From Eisenbergiella porci (GTDB lineage: Bacteria > Bacillota > Clostridia > Lachnospirales > Lachnospiraceae), in the NCBI RefSeq assembly GCF_009696275.1, contig NZ_VUMI01000017.1:39233-103232 (forward strand): a stretch of DNA of 64,000 nucleotides, written 5' to 3'. Under the pieces are notes generated by a model. That model was given only the letters and a program-made list of their open reading frames with translations, was not told the DNA's origin and made no database searches. The translations under genes were made by a program, and so were the position numbers. Within the stretch, counting starts at the first letter, position 1, and the number at the start of each line of letters is the position of its first letter. Shown piece after piece: positions 33,767-42,418 of the stretch.

Positions 33767-34631
33767 CGGTATGCTCAACCTCCTGTTCCTCTGCGGGTTT
33801 ATTGCCGGCCGCATGATCACCGGTGCTGTCGGCCGCATTGTTGTTATCGGATATCTCACCCTGTTTGCCATCCTGAGCTGCGGCATCTTCCTCCGGCTCC
33901 ACAAAGAACTGATCCTGAGCTGCCAGGAACTTCTCTGCGTTCTCACGGGTTCCACGGTACACAAATGCCAGGTGCAGACTGTTGGATTCCTCCAAATGCG
34001 CAAGGAGCTGTGCCTGTTCGGTGTTTACCAGCAGAGTAATAGTGGACGGAAGAGATTCTTCAGGGTTTTCTTCCTTGTCATTCTGGGGCGCCTGATATTC
34101 CTTGTCGGCGCCGGAACTCTGGGTTACAGCCAGGACCTCTACATACTTGAGTTCCGGGGGTTGTGTAGTTTCTTTGGTATCTTTATCGGTTGCAAAGAGC
34201 ATGATAATGTCGCCCGCTTCCACCTTGCCGGAACCACCTTTGGCAAAAGTGGGAATAGTAACGGAGATCGCCACTTTGGAACCGTCCAGGCGGGTCAAGT
34301 ATTCGTACTGCGTCAGCGGGTCAGAAGAAAGCCAGCTGGTGTTTACATCTGTATTTTTACGAAGTTCCACATCGGTATATCGGCCTACTACCTCGTCAAG
34401 TGATGTGGCAATGGCGTCAGACATACCGGACGCGCCTCTGGTGTAGACCTCCACCATATCTGCTGTAATATATGTGCCACGGGGAATCACCTCGGCTTTC
34501 ACCCGTACCGCTTCGGTCTGGGCCTTCAAACCCGCATTGAAAAGGGGCGTGATGCCAAAGCAAACCAGGACGGCCAGCAGGATACAAACCGCACCGATAA
34601 TCGTCCGGTTTCTGAAAATATTCTTGTTCAA
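33756..34631 (-). CDS. CpaB/RcpC-like SAF-domain protein
   Basis: This is a 291-residue protein. A transmembrane helix (TIIGAVCILLAVLVCFGITP) is followed by a SAF domain (RVKAEVIPRGTYITADMVEV) and an extracytoplasmic domain, then an acidic Asn/Asp/Glu-rich tail. In outer-membrane bacteria CpaB works with the secretin; in Gram-positives it probably forms a wall-side pilus collar. It starts at TTG 34631 with GGAGGTATC upstream. It is second in the tad operon after the prepilin peptidase. Confidence 0.8.
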   Translation of the reverse strand: MNKNIFRNRTIIGAVCILLAVLVCFGITPLFNAGLKAQTEAVRVKAEVIPRGTYITADMVEVYTRGASGMSDAIATSLDEVVGRYTDVELRKNTDVNTSWLSSDPLTQYEYLTRLDGSKVAISVTIPTFAKGGSGKVEAGDIIMLFATDKDTKETTQPPELKYVEVLAVTQSSGADKEYQAPQNDKEENPEESLPSTITLLVNTEQAQLLAHLEESNSLHLAFVYRGTRENAEKFLAAQDQFFVEPEEDAAAQDGKQGEISDNNNAADSTGDHAAGNKPAEEQEVEHTDGE

Positions 34632-34649
34632 GTTGATACCTCCATTTGT

Positions 34650-35096
34650 TCAGATTACAGCGGCCGCAGCCGCCAGCCAATAAGCAGTTACGCCGCCAAT
34701 GCAGAAGAATGGGGCAAGTGGCAGCCGGATGGAAGAAAAGTCCTGCCTGCGTATTCCAAACAGCGCTATCCCCGTCAGCACGGCCAGGATCAGAGATAAA
34801 ATGCTGTGTAGCAGACCAGGCCACACGCCCAGAACAAAGCCGCAAGCCCCCATCAGTTTAATGTCCCCACCGCCAATGGAAAGGGCTTTTCCATGTGTCA
34901 GCAATGCGGCCAGCAGGTAAGGACCTCCCGTAACAAGAAGCCCCGCCACAGAAGCGGCGGGGCGCAGTTCTATCAAGCCACAAGCGAAAATCATGGCCGG
35001 AATTAGATTGGGAATCTCTCGTTCTTTTATATCCCAAAGTGCGGCAGTTGCCAACAAAAGTCCAAATACTACCCCCTTTACGATCAGAGGATTCAT
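34650..35096 (-). CDS. Prepilin peptidase (TadV/CpaA, A24 family)
   Basis: This is a 148-residue membrane protein. The catalytic aspartates are in TAALWDIKEREIPN (first Asp) and GGGDIKLMGA (the GxGD motif). It lacks the N-terminal methylase domain, as TadV does. It cleaves leader peptides of the TadE-like and DUF4320 pilins encoded downstream. It overlaps the DUF3848 gene by 4 bases. Confidence 0.85.
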   Translation of the reverse strand: MNPLIVKGVVFGLLLATAALWDIKEREIPNLIPAMIFACGLIELRPAASVAGLLVTGGPYLLAALLTHGKALSIGGGDIKLMGACGFVLGVWPGLLHSILSLILAVLTGIALFGIRRQDFSSIRLPLAPFFCIGGVTAYWLAAAAAVI

Positions 35097-35776
35097 AGTT
35101 CCATATCACCGATCCACTCCAAATCCGGGTTGTCCAATTCCTCGCCATGCAAATCATAGAAATACCGCAGTTCCGCAGGTGGCTCGCCATTGACATCAAA
35201 CTCATGGCGGCGAAGTTCATTTAGTCGTTTTCCCGCCACTTGTTTAGCTGTATCGTAGATTTGCTCTAAATCCAGATAAGAGTAATCAATTTCCATCCAT
35301 TCTGTGTAGAGCGCTGCCAAAGGCTGCTGGTAAGACAACAGAACATCTATTTCCCACTCATTCAGCCCATTCTTCAGATGGCAAAGAAACTCTTCCTTGA
35401 CAATTTTCTCATAAGCGTGGTCAAGAATTTCTTTGGGCGGCAGGGCGGCGAGTTCTTCCATTCGGGCGTCAAATTCCGCTTTGGCCCGCGCATAGAGCAG
35501 GTCACCCCGGTACTCAGCGCCTTTGTCCTGAAGGAAGTAATACACCACTTCGCTGATATTGTTCGGGTTCATGCAGCGGTCCGGGACAGGGGTGTTACGG
35601 AAGGACCATGCCGATTCCAATACATTTTCCATCGAAAGCAGCATATCCCGCTGAATATCACACAGCGGAATATTCGCCAATTCATCCCGGATTGCAAGCA
35701 TGGCCTGAAGCTGCTCAAAATACGGATCGCCGGAAGAAAGTTCCTCTGGTGGCCGGGCAAAACGATGGATTTCCAT
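35093..35776 (-). CDS. DUF3848-like accessory protein, tail DMEL
   Basis: This 227-residue protein contains PPKEILDHAYEKIVKEEFLC then LLSYQQPLAALYTEWMEID, the DUF3848 pattern. The N-terminal part is unrecognised, and the end EWIGDMEL carries the recurrent acidic D-M-E-L terminus. The function is unknown; homologs are typical of clostridial ICEs. It is cotranscribed with the prepilin peptidase. Confidence 0.65.
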   Translation of the reverse strand: MEIHRFARPPEELSSGDPYFEQLQAMLAIRDELANIPLCDIQRDMLLSMENVLESAWSFRNTPVPDRCMNPNNISEVVYYFLQDKGAEYRGDLLYARAKAEFDARMEELAALPPKEILDHAYEKIVKEEFLCHLKNGLNEWEIDVLLSYQQPLAALYTEWMEIDYSYLDLEQIYDTAKQVAGKRLNELRRHEFDVNGEPPAELRYFYDLHGEELDNPDLEWIGDMEL

Positions 35777-35824
35777 TCCCAGCTTTTCTTTTAATGCGTC
35801 AGTGTCCAGTACAAATCACCTCCA

Positions 35825-35917
35825 TCACATCATTTGTCGATAGAATACGGCGATGGCGGTCATTGCGACCGCCATGCCGACGAAAATGGGCCATGGGTTC
35901 CAATTTTTACGAAACAT
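35825..35917 (-). CDS. Tiny single-pass membrane protein (30 residues)
   Basis: The ORF is MFRKNWNPWP then IFVGMAVAMTAIAVFYRQMM. It has a positively charged N-terminus, one transmembrane helix and no further domain. It lies between the methyltransferase and DUF3848 genes. It resembles in size the 31-residue protein at 52166-52261. Expression is unproven. Confidence 0.4.
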   Translation of the reverse strand: MFRKNWNPWPIFVGMAVAMTAIAVFYRQMM

Positions 35918-35922
35918 CGTAT

Positions 35923-37380
35923 TTACACTCCATGTTCCAATGCCTTCTGTGCGGCAAGGATTTGTTTCCCAATGGCGTAGATCACAGGAACCGTCACGGA
36001 ATTACCAGCTTGCCGGTATAACTGATTGTCGCTGTTGACCGCCTGTGCCTTATCAAACATTTCGTCCGTAAAGCCTTGCAGCCGCCAGCACTCACGGGGC
36101 GTCAGCCTGCGGATCAGGCCGCACCCGGCAAAAGCTGTGCCTTGATTGCAAGAGGTTTCCAGCGTCGTGGCAATGCTTTTACCGACCCGTCCGCGCCGCG
36201 TCTTGCTCTCCGGGAAGGATAGGTTGATGCTGTCCCCGCAGCGGGCAACCGCATAGCCCTGCTTGGTGGCTTCCCGAATGTGCATACCATAGGGACACTC
36301 ATTGCAGTCTTGAAATAGCACTCCATGCCGATCCTGCGCTGTAACGGTGAAAGACGGTTCCCCGCAGTTTTTGATTCTCCGTCCGTTTTGCCGTTTTTCT
36401 GCCCGATCTGGGGTCACGACAGCACGGCAGCCATAGAACACCCCGGAGCTGCCACCCCAATTACTGATGGTGCGGTTATAGGCGGAGAGGATGCAGCGGG
36501 CTTCTCTGGTGAGTTTCGCCTTTCCAGTGCAAATGTCCACAAAGGACAGAACCGCATCCTTGTCTATCCCTGCGGGAGATACCAAAACTCCGGAGTTATC
36601 ACCGCCACGGTTGGTTATTCCGCAGTTATACTTGGCCTTGATACAGCGGGCGTGATCGGTCAGCTTGGGATTGCCATTGCAGAGGTCAACGAAATACAGC
36701 CCAGTCTTTCCGCCCCAGCCACCAGACTGTGCGGCCATGGTCACACTGACACCTGCTGGATCATAAACACGTTGTCCCTGCATCCCGCCTATGAGTTGGA
36801 TAAGAGCTTTGCCACTGCCTGCGGGGACAGGAAATATTTGGGGTCTGCGTCCGGCTCCAGGATGTCGGCAAGCGACAATAAACACTCGCTCTCGATTTTG
36901 AGGGGGGCCGAAATACTTTGTATTGAGCAATCCGTATTCGATATAATAGCCGAGTGAGGCCAGCGTATCGAGAACGGTCGCAAAGTCCCATCCTCCATGA
37001 ATGGATAGGAGATTCTTAACATTTTCAAGGACAATCCATGTGGGTCGATTTTCAGGACTTTGGCCTTTGACGAGTTCAGCAAGTGTAAAAAAGAGTCCAC
37101 TTCTTGCTCCGTCAAGCCCTCGCTGGCGGCCAGCGACCGAAATATCCTGACACGGAAATCCTCCTGCCCACAGGTCTGCTCTGGGGAGATCTGCGGGGGC
37201 GACTTTTGTGATGTCGGCTGCATACCATTCATCCTCCTTTACATCGTGAATGGCTCTGTAACTGCGGTCGGCATACTTATCAATCTCACAATGCCCCACA
37301 CAGCGCATCCCGCATAGCTCAAAGCCCTTGCGGAAACCGCCGATGCCTGCGAAGAAATCCAGAAATGTCATCTGTTCCAT
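35923..37380 (-). CDS. C5-cytosine DNA methyltransferase
   Basis: This protein has about 485 residues. Motif I is FLDFFAGIGGFRKGFELCGM, motif IV is AGGFPCQDISVAGRQ with the catalytic Cys, motif VI is WIVLENVKNLL, motif VIII is NRERVFIVACR, and motif X is YRQAGNSVTVPVIYAIGKQI. The target-recognition part contains two similar units: FVDLCNGNPKLTDHARCI, then CGITNRGGDNSGV; and FVDICTGKAKLTREARCI, then ISNWGGSSGV. It probably protects transferred DNA from host restriction. No cognate endonuclease was found. The start is ATG 37380. Confidence 0.85.
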   Translation of the reverse strand: MEQMTFLDFFAGIGGFRKGFELCGMRCVGHCEIDKYADRSYRAIHDVKEDEWYAADITKVAPADLPRADLWAGGFPCQDISVAGRQRGLDGARSGLFFTLAELVKGQSPENRPTWIVLENVKNLLSIHGGWDFATVLDTLASLGYYIEYGLLNTKYFGPPQNRERVFIVACRHPGAGRRPQIFPVPAGSGKALIQLIGGMQGQRVYDPAGVSVTMAAQSGGWGGKTGLYFVDLCNGNPKLTDHARCIKAKYNCGITNRGGDNSGVLVSPAGIDKDAVLSFVDICTGKAKLTREARCILSAYNRTISNWGGSSGVFYGCRAVVTPDRAEKRQNGRRIKNCGEPSFTVTAQDRHGVLFQDCNECPYGMHIREATKQGYAVARCGDSINLSFPESKTRRGRVGKSIATTLETSCNQGTAFAGCGLIRRLTPRECWRLQGFTDEMFDKAQAVNSDNQLYRQAGNSVTVPVIYAIGKQILAAQKALEHGV

Positions 37381-37388
37381 CGGCAGCC

Positions 37389-37871
37389 TCACAGTTCTGC
37401 CGTCATATCCTCGTCAAGCCCATCCTGCTCGATCTCATCCATGTAATTGGGTTCTTCCTGTTCGTCCTCAAGCTCCATCAGCTTAACAAAGACGGCGTTT
37501 ACAACGCACGGATCAACCTCCGTGACATATCGGGTGGTCGGGTCTACCTGATACGCTTTCCTCGGCTCTCTTGTGTCGGGGAAATCCGTTTTGTCTGCCC
37601 GGTCAAGCACGGCCTGATCGAACCGTGCGTCCCAATCGGAAAACTGGATGGTGCGGGACAGCACATACATCGCCCGTTCTGTTCCATAACAGCGCACCAA
37701 TTCTTCGATAAAGGCGTCCAGTTCACGGATATTAAAGGCAGTCATGGCCTTATCCTGAATGAAGTTGCGGCAGGACAGATTGATGTTGTAGCTGTCACAC
37801 CAGAGAGCCGCTTCATCCTTTCGGTCGGCTTCTTCCAGCGAGGGGTAGTAAACTGGAATGGTTGCGTACAT
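37389..37871 (-). CDS. DUF3849-like accessory protein
   Basis: This protein has about 160 residues. YPSLEEADRKDEAALWCDSY then NINLSCRNFIQDKAMTAFNI matches the DUF3849 pattern (small helical protein of unknown function). It ends DEDMTAEL, a looser form of the acidic terminus. Its ATG at 37871 overlaps the PrgI stop (TGATG). Confidence 0.6.
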   Translation of the reverse strand: MYATIPVYYPSLEEADRKDEAALWCDSYNINLSCRNFIQDKAMTAFNIRELDAFIEELVRCYGTERAMYVLSRTIQFSDWDARFDQAVLDRADKTDFPDTREPRKAYQVDPTTRYVTEVDPCVVNAVFVKLMELEDEQEEPNYMDEIEQDGLDEDMTAEL

Positions 37872-38194
37872 CACTCAAGCCCCCATTCATCCCCGTAGCG
37901 ATACGGGTAAATTTTCTGCCCGCGCAAAAATCGGACCAGGTTTTGCACCTGATCCACCACGGACAAATTGCTTTGGTCTTTGGTCGTCATCATCACAGAG
38001 CCAAAGATACCGGCCAGAACAAGGATAACGGTGGTTGTCACATTCCCGGTAAAGAGCCAGGCCAGCGCCGCTATGCCTCCCATCACCAGAGACCCCACAA
38101 TGGATTGAAAAAGCTGTTTTTTCCCAAAACCGGTAAACAGTTCGGCCTCCGGCTTCACGCCCAGCGGGATGTAGAGTTTCAAATCTTCTTCCAT
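37871..38194 (-). CDS. PrgI-like (VirB3-type) transfer protein
   Basis: This protein has about 107 residues. DLKLYIPLGVKPEAELFTGF, two adjacent hydrophobic helices (IVGSLVMGGIAALAWLF and TVILVLAGIFGSVMM), and a short C-terminal cytoplasmic part fit PrgI/TcpE-family small inner-membrane proteins that pair with VirB4. It starts at ATG 38194 after GGGAGGTGC. Here VirB4 is encoded about 16 kb away, downstream of the Tad locus. Confidence 0.75.
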   Translation of the reverse strand: MEEDLKLYIPLGVKPEAELFTGFGKKQLFQSIVGSLVMGGIAALAWLFTGNVTTTVILVLAGIFGSVMMTTKDQSNLSVVDQVQNLVRFLRGQKIYPYRYGDEWGLE

Positions 38195-38206
38195 TTGCAC
38201 CTCCCA

Positions 38207-38407
38207 TTAGGAATAGTAGTACAGAATCAGGTCTTTGATCTGCCAGATGGATTCCGCAATGATATAGAAGATCACCGTGTTGCGGGCGCGCTTTTTATAC
38301 TGCGCCGCCTGTTCCTCGGCTGCGGTCAACCGCACCATGCAGTAGATGAAACGGGCTGCCGCGCCAACGCGCACAAGCAGGATGATGGCATTTGAAATAT
38401 CGTCCAT
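38207..38407 (-). CDS. Small membrane protein of the transfer operon
   Basis: This protein has about 66 residues (MDDISNAIILLVRVGAAARF). Two hydrophobic segments with an amphipathic charged loop, ending ILYYYS. It lies between VirB6-like and PrgI-like genes with short gaps. It is likely a structural component of the type IV secretion membrane complex. No family was recognised. Confidence 0.6.
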   Translation of the reverse strand: MDDISNAIILLVRVGAAARFIYCMVRLTAAEEQAAQYKKRARNTVIFYIIAESIWQIKDLILYYYS

Positions 38408-38427
38408 CGTCACCAACGGCCATCACC

Positions 38428-39264
38428 TCACTTTCCCATTCCCTTGACCATCTGCACCAGCCGCACAGAATGGTATGCGTTATTGACAATGGCGCCGCCG
38501 CCACCGCCTCCGGTTGTGATAATGAAGTCCTGAAGGAACTTCGGCGTCCGCACCGCCAGAATCATGCAGGCCACGCCCCAGAAAATGTGCATATTCATCA
38601 TCAGGCCAACGCCCAGCTTGGCAAGCGCAATCTGAATGATTACGGAAAGTGCAGACTGAAAAAACTTGCTCATGTAAGGCTTGAACACGCCTTTGTCATT
38701 GTCGATCAGCCCGACGCAGGCCAGCGGCATCCCCACCCGAAGAATCAGGATTTCCAGCCCCCGCATGAGAAACTGGAAATAGAGGATAAAGTACACGATG
38801 ACAAATACCAGCCCGAAAATCGCCGTGACCAGTCCCATCGTGGAAATCCCGGATACCCAGCCCGCCCAATCGTAAGCGGTGGCAAGGCCAATGGCCTCCA
38901 ACATTTTGTTGCTCATATCCTCCACAACATCTGCCATCCAGCCATACATGGTAGGAAAGCAGATCGCTACGGCCATCGCCTTAAAGAAATTCGTGAGAAT
39001 AGCAATGGGTTCCTCGTCGGCATCCCCATCCGACCACAGCACATAGGTTTCAAAGCCTTTTTTCAGGAATTTCAGCACGATCAGGGACACACCGAAGCCA
39101 AACACAATATCAAACAGAGCCTGAAATAAATCGACTCCCGCCAATGTGGACATATACTGCTCGGCATACAGGGTAAGAGGGATGATCCCCTCCATCAGTC
39201 CATCAATGTAGGCGATGGCGCCGTTGAGCAGAGCAACGATCAGCAGTACCAGAATATATTCCAA
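38428..39264 (-). CDS. TrbL/VirB6-like polytopic transfer protein
   Basis: This is a 278-residue protein with about six transmembrane helices and a Gly-rich loop (ITTGGGGGGAIVNN) near the C-terminus. Length and profile fit Gram-positive TrbL/VirB6 channel proteins of conjugative elements. It starts at TTG 39264 with GGAGGTGG upstream. It lies between SpoVG-like and small membrane genes in the secretion operon. Confidence 0.8.
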   Translation of the reverse strand: MEYILVLLIVALLNGAIAYIDGLMEGIIPLTLYAEQYMSTLAGVDLFQALFDIVFGFGVSLIVLKFLKKGFETYVLWSDGDADEEPIAILTNFFKAMAVAICFPTMYGWMADVVEDMSNKMLEAIGLATAYDWAGWVSGISTMGLVTAIFGLVFVIVYFILYFQFLMRGLEILILRVGMPLACVGLIDNDKGVFKPYMSKFFQSALSVIIQIALAKLGVGLMMNMHIFWGVACMILAVRTPKFLQDFIITTGGGGGGAIVNNAYHSVRLVQMVKGMGK

Positions 39265-39334
39265 TCAGCGGCCACCTCCTTTCCGGGGGGCGGCATTGAG
39301 CCGCCCCCATCATGGATTGGAATATGAAATACCA

Positions 39335-39613
39335 TCAGGAAACTGCGGGTTCCTCGTTTTGTACGGCGGCCTCATACGCTTCCAGCACAGCAGCGGACAG
39401 CTTCTCCCGCAGCTCCTTCGTCATAGGGAAGCAATGCTCCACCCATTCGCCCTTGACATTGCGGCGGCTGGGCAGGGACACAAACAGCCCCTTTTCGCCC
39501 TCGACGACCCGCACATTCTTCACCAGAAAGCAATCGTCCAGAACCACGCTGCACACCGCCCGCAGTTTGTCGGGACCGGTAAAAGTCTTTTTGATTTCTG
39601 CTTTGAACTCCAT
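39335..39613 (-). CDS. spoVG: SpoVG family protein
   Basis: This 92-residue protein contains LRAVCSVVLDDCFLVKNVRV then GLFVSLPSRRNVKGEWVEHCFPMTKELREK, the SpoVG fold and signature. SpoVG proteins bind nucleic acids and regulate gene expression in Bacillota. This is a shortened, mobile-element copy embedded in the transfer operon. Its role is likely regulatory but not known. Confidence 0.85.
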   Translation of the reverse strand: MEFKAEIKKTFTGPDKLRAVCSVVLDDCFLVKNVRVVEGEKGLFVSLPSRRNVKGEWVEHCFPMTKELREKLSAAVLEAYEAAVQNEEPAVS

Positions 39614-39670
39614 TGAAAAACCTCCTGTTAAAAATATGGGCGGGGCTTATCGCCTCGCCGCTGCTTCCGA

Positions 39671-39934
39671 TCAGCCGCCGTAGTTGAACATATCCTTGAT
39701 GCGCTGGGTGATGGTGGGCAGCACGGTGTCATCCACGATCAGGTACAGACCGCCCAGAATCAGGGCACCAAGAACGATGGAAATCAGCACGGTAACAGCT
39801 GTATCGAGTGTTCCCTGACCGGTACGGTCAGTCAGCGCCGCCGCCGTGCGGTCAGCCAGCTCATGAGCCTTCTGCTTGGCGGTCCAAATAGAAGTCATCG
39901 CCTTGATCTGCGTGTTACGAATAAAGTTCGCCAT
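39671..39934 (-). CDS. DUF6133-like small membrane protein
   Basis: This protein has about 87 residues from ATG 39934, preceded by AGGAGGAAAA; the longer frame is a read-in from the upstream gene. A helical basic N-terminal part is followed by one transmembrane helix (VTVLISIVLGALILGGLYLI) and a short tail ending FNYGG. It matches the DUF6133 type of small conjugation-associated protein, possibly pilin-like. Confidence 0.65.
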   Translation of the reverse strand: MANFIRNTQIKAMTSIWTAKQKAHELADRTAAALTDRTGQGTLDTAVTVLISIVLGALILGGLYLIVDDTVLPTITQRIKDMFNYGG

Positions 39935-40011
39935 AATTTTTTCCTCCTGTAAAGAAAATAGTGTATTTAGCAAGGCGCGGAAATCGCCTGTACTACGGGA
40001 TGTATCCCTGC

Positions 40012-40374
40012 TTACTGGTAGTAGCCGAGAATCAGGTTCAGGGTGGCGGAACCGAGTACGGCGCCGATGCAGGACACCACCGCCACCACAATGCGGTTGT
40101 TCCACTTTTTCTGATCCATCTCATCGGCCATGCCGCGCCGGATGCAGAAGTAGATGATAAGCAGACCGGCCACAACCGGCGCCAGCACCATCAGCCAGGT
40201 TGTCACATCACCGACCAGCTGCTCGGTTCCCTTGACGATCTGGCTTTCCTGCACACCGGCAGCATGAGCCGGTGCGGACATAAAAAAAGAGACGGCAAGT
40301 GTGGAGATTCCAACACCTGCTGCCCGGACAGACTGTTTCAGCCTGCCTGCCGTCTGGTTGATTTTCTCTTTCAT
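40012..40374 (-). CDS. VirB2-like small transfer protein
   Basis: This 120-residue protein has a signal-like segment (VRAAGVGISTLAVSFFMSAP then AHAAG) and two hydrophobic helices in the mature part (TTWLMVLAPVVAGLLIIYFC and VVAVVSCIGAVLGSATLNLI) with a charged loop between. This two-helix layout is that of VirB2/TrbC pilins and Gram-positive Maff-type proteins. Its place next to the coupling protein gene supports a structural transfer role. Confidence 0.65.
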   Translation of the reverse strand: MKEKINQTAGRLKQSVRAAGVGISTLAVSFFMSAPAHAAGVQESQIVKGTEQLVGDVTTWLMVLAPVVAGLLIIYFCIRRGMADEMDQKKWNNRIVVAVVSCIGAVLGSATLNLILGYYQ

Positions 40375-40391
40375 GCAAGACCTCCTATAAG

Positions 40392-41957
40392 TTATTCATC
40401 ATCAGAACCGCCGCCCATAGCGTTCTTTTGCTGTGCAAGGCGGCGCATGATGTCCTTCTGGTAGTAAATCCAGATGTTCCACAAAGCGATTTCCTGCTTC
40501 GTGTCGGTGATAACTGGCCGCTTCTGCTCCCGTTCCTCCCGCAGTTTTCGATTATGCTCCATATCGCCCAACCCCAACATCTTGTTGAACATCCACTGAG
40601 AAAGGTCGGGCGCATACATCATAGCGGGATGCTCCCGGCTGGTGATGATCTGATGGGGACGCTTGACGCGCCGGACTTCATCCGTATTGAGCAGCTTCCT
40701 CTCGGTCAGGCTCACGCTCTGGGAACTGGACGGGGTTGTGAACTTGCCATTGCTGGCTGAAAGCTGATAACTGGATGTGGTGTAGCTGCCCAGCTTGTCG
40801 GACATTTCCCGCAGCGTTTCCGGGTCGTCGCTTTGCAGGTACGCCCACACCTGACAGTTGCCCTTGATGATGTTGGCGATGTTGTCGCTGTACTTTTCTT
40901 TCAGTTGGTCAAAGCCCTGCACAAACAGCGCGTACCGCATCCCACGGCCCGCCGCTACGGTCAGTTTGTTGGTCATGTCGCTGATTGGAGTAAAGTTTCC
41001 AAACTCATCCAGCACAAAATTCACCCGTCGTTCCAAACGCCCGCCGCGCCGGTCTGCCGCCTCTGCCAACAGCTCATATTGCTGTGATACAATCAGAGAA
41101 GCAATGGGATAAAAGGTGGTTTTCTCGTCCGGCAGGATCACAAACAACGCCTGCTTTTTGCTGCCCATATCGGTCAGGGTAAAATCGCTGGTATGGGTGA
41201 TGGCGTAGATGGACTTCGAGGTGAACAGCCGCAGGGTGGTCAGGGCAGAAGTGTAAAAGCTGCCTCTGGTGCGGGACGGCGCCACATCGGAAATGGACAG
41301 GAGCGCCCGCGCCGGGTGGGACGGGGCCAGTTTCTTGACATACTCCAGCAGGGGCATTTTGTTCCCAATGGTGCGGCACATCTCCGAAATGAACCAGTAC
41401 ACATTGGTCATGTTCTGAAATTCCGGCCGCTTCTGGTTGTCGCACACCACACAGAGGATGGCGGCCGCAATGATGGAGCATTCACCGTTCGTCCAAATTT
41501 TCTCACCCTCCGGCTTGCCCACCAGATTGTTGGTCAAGTCCCAGGCCAGCATTTCCGCCCGGTCGGTGTCGCCCTCGTTGATGGCGTCAATGACGGGCTG
41601 GAGCAGATTGTAGCGCATACTTTTGGCTGGATTCTTAAAATCCAGCACCAGCACCTCATAGCCCAGCTTTTTCAAAAATTCCGATGTGTATTGGAACAGT
41701 TCGGCCTTGGGGTCCGAGCAGAAGATGGATTCTCCCGCAAGCCCCAAAAGGCAGATGCTTTCCAAAACCAGACACCTTGATTTGCCGGAGCGAGTGGCGC
41801 CGACGCAGAGCAGATGGCAGTCCTCACCGACAAAATAGATTTTTTCCTGATCGCCCTCCTTTTTCATGCCAATTACAATGCCGCCCCTTTTCAGCGGAGC
41901 GGCCGCGTCCAAAGGCTCCCGCTTGGGAATGCCTTTGGGATGTAGGTTCAGTTTCAA
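40392..41957 (-). CDS. VirD4/TraG coupling protein, ATPase subunit
   Basis: This 521-residue protein has Walker A LCVGATRSGKSRCLVLES near residue 52 and Walker B RRVNFVLDEFGNFTPI near 315, with the TraG/VirD4 pattern ending in QVWAYLQSDDPETLREMSDK. It lacks the usual N-terminal membrane helices. These are encoded by the gene just upstream (41954-42418). It starts at TTG 41957 with AAGGAGGCG upstream, overlapping the upstream stop by 4 bases (TTGA). It recruits the relaxase-DNA complex to the secretion channel. Confidence 0.9.
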   Translation of the reverse strand: MKLNLHPKGIPKREPLDAAAPLKRGGIVIGMKKEGDQEKIYFVGEDCHLLCVGATRSGKSRCLVLESICLLGLAGESIFCSDPKAELFQYTSEFLKKLGYEVLVLDFKNPAKSMRYNLLQPVIDAINEGDTDRAEMLAWDLTNNLVGKPEGEKIWTNGECSIIAAAILCVVCDNQKRPEFQNMTNVYWFISEMCRTIGNKMPLLEYVKKLAPSHPARALLSISDVAPSRTRGSFYTSALTTLRLFTSKSIYAITHTSDFTLTDMGSKKQALFVILPDEKTTFYPIASLIVSQQYELLAEAADRRGGRLERRVNFVLDEFGNFTPISDMTNKLTVAAGRGMRYALFVQGFDQLKEKYSDNIANIIKGNCQVWAYLQSDDPETLREMSDKLGSYTTSSYQLSASNGKFTTPSSSQSVSLTERKLLNTDEVRRVKRPHQIITSREHPAMMYAPDLSQWMFNKMLGLGDMEHNRKLREEREQKRPVITDTKQEIALWNIWIYYQKDIMRRLAQQKNAMGGGSDDE

Positions 41958-42418
41958 TTTGTCGCCTCCTTATCTTTTTTGAGAAAATCCAAACCATCGT
42001 ATCCGGTATCCAAAAGCTGCCGGATCGTTGGGTTGTGCGGGTCAAGCGTGTAGCTGTCAAATGCCTTATTCTTCTCGGATTCTGTCATCCAGCGGGCCGA
42101 ACCATGCTGGTATTGCCCTACGGCTCTGGGGGTCTGAATCTCCGGGGTGATCGTGTCCAGGTCTGATTCATACGGCCTCATGTTGGTCAGGAAGAACATA
42201 ACCGCCAACACACTTACAAACCCTTGCAGACACAGATACAACATCATGTGCTGGCGGTTGGAAAATAGGCTGGCAAGGCAATCACCGATGGGGAGAAGTG
42301 AAAGGCGGGTGATCTCTCTTGTCAGCAGACCGTGAACCGCTGTTGAGAAAAACAGGTTGAGAATCGCGCCGGAAACGAAGATCAGCGCACAAACCATCAA
42401 TTTCGGCTTTGTTTTCAT
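41954..42418 (-). CDS. VirD4/TraG coupling protein, membrane subunit
   Basis: This is a 154-residue protein. The first helix is KLMVCALIFVSGAILNLFF, then LYLCLQGFVSVLAVMFFL, followed by a cytoplasmic part with QHGSARWMTESEKNKAFDSY, the motif found just before the nucleotide-binding domain in full-length VirD4/TraG proteins. It thus equals the N-terminal third of a coupling protein. A ribosome site for the ATPase subunit is encoded in its last codons, so the split is likely functional and not a recent frameshift. Confidence 0.7.
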   Translation of the reverse strand: MKTKPKLMVCALIFVSGAILNLFFSTAVHGLLTREITRLSLLPIGDCLASLFSNRQHMMLYLCLQGFVSVLAVMFFLTNMRPYESDLDTITPEIQTPRAVGQYQHGSARWMTESEKNKAFDSYTLDPHNPTIRQLLDTGYDGLDFLKKDKEATN

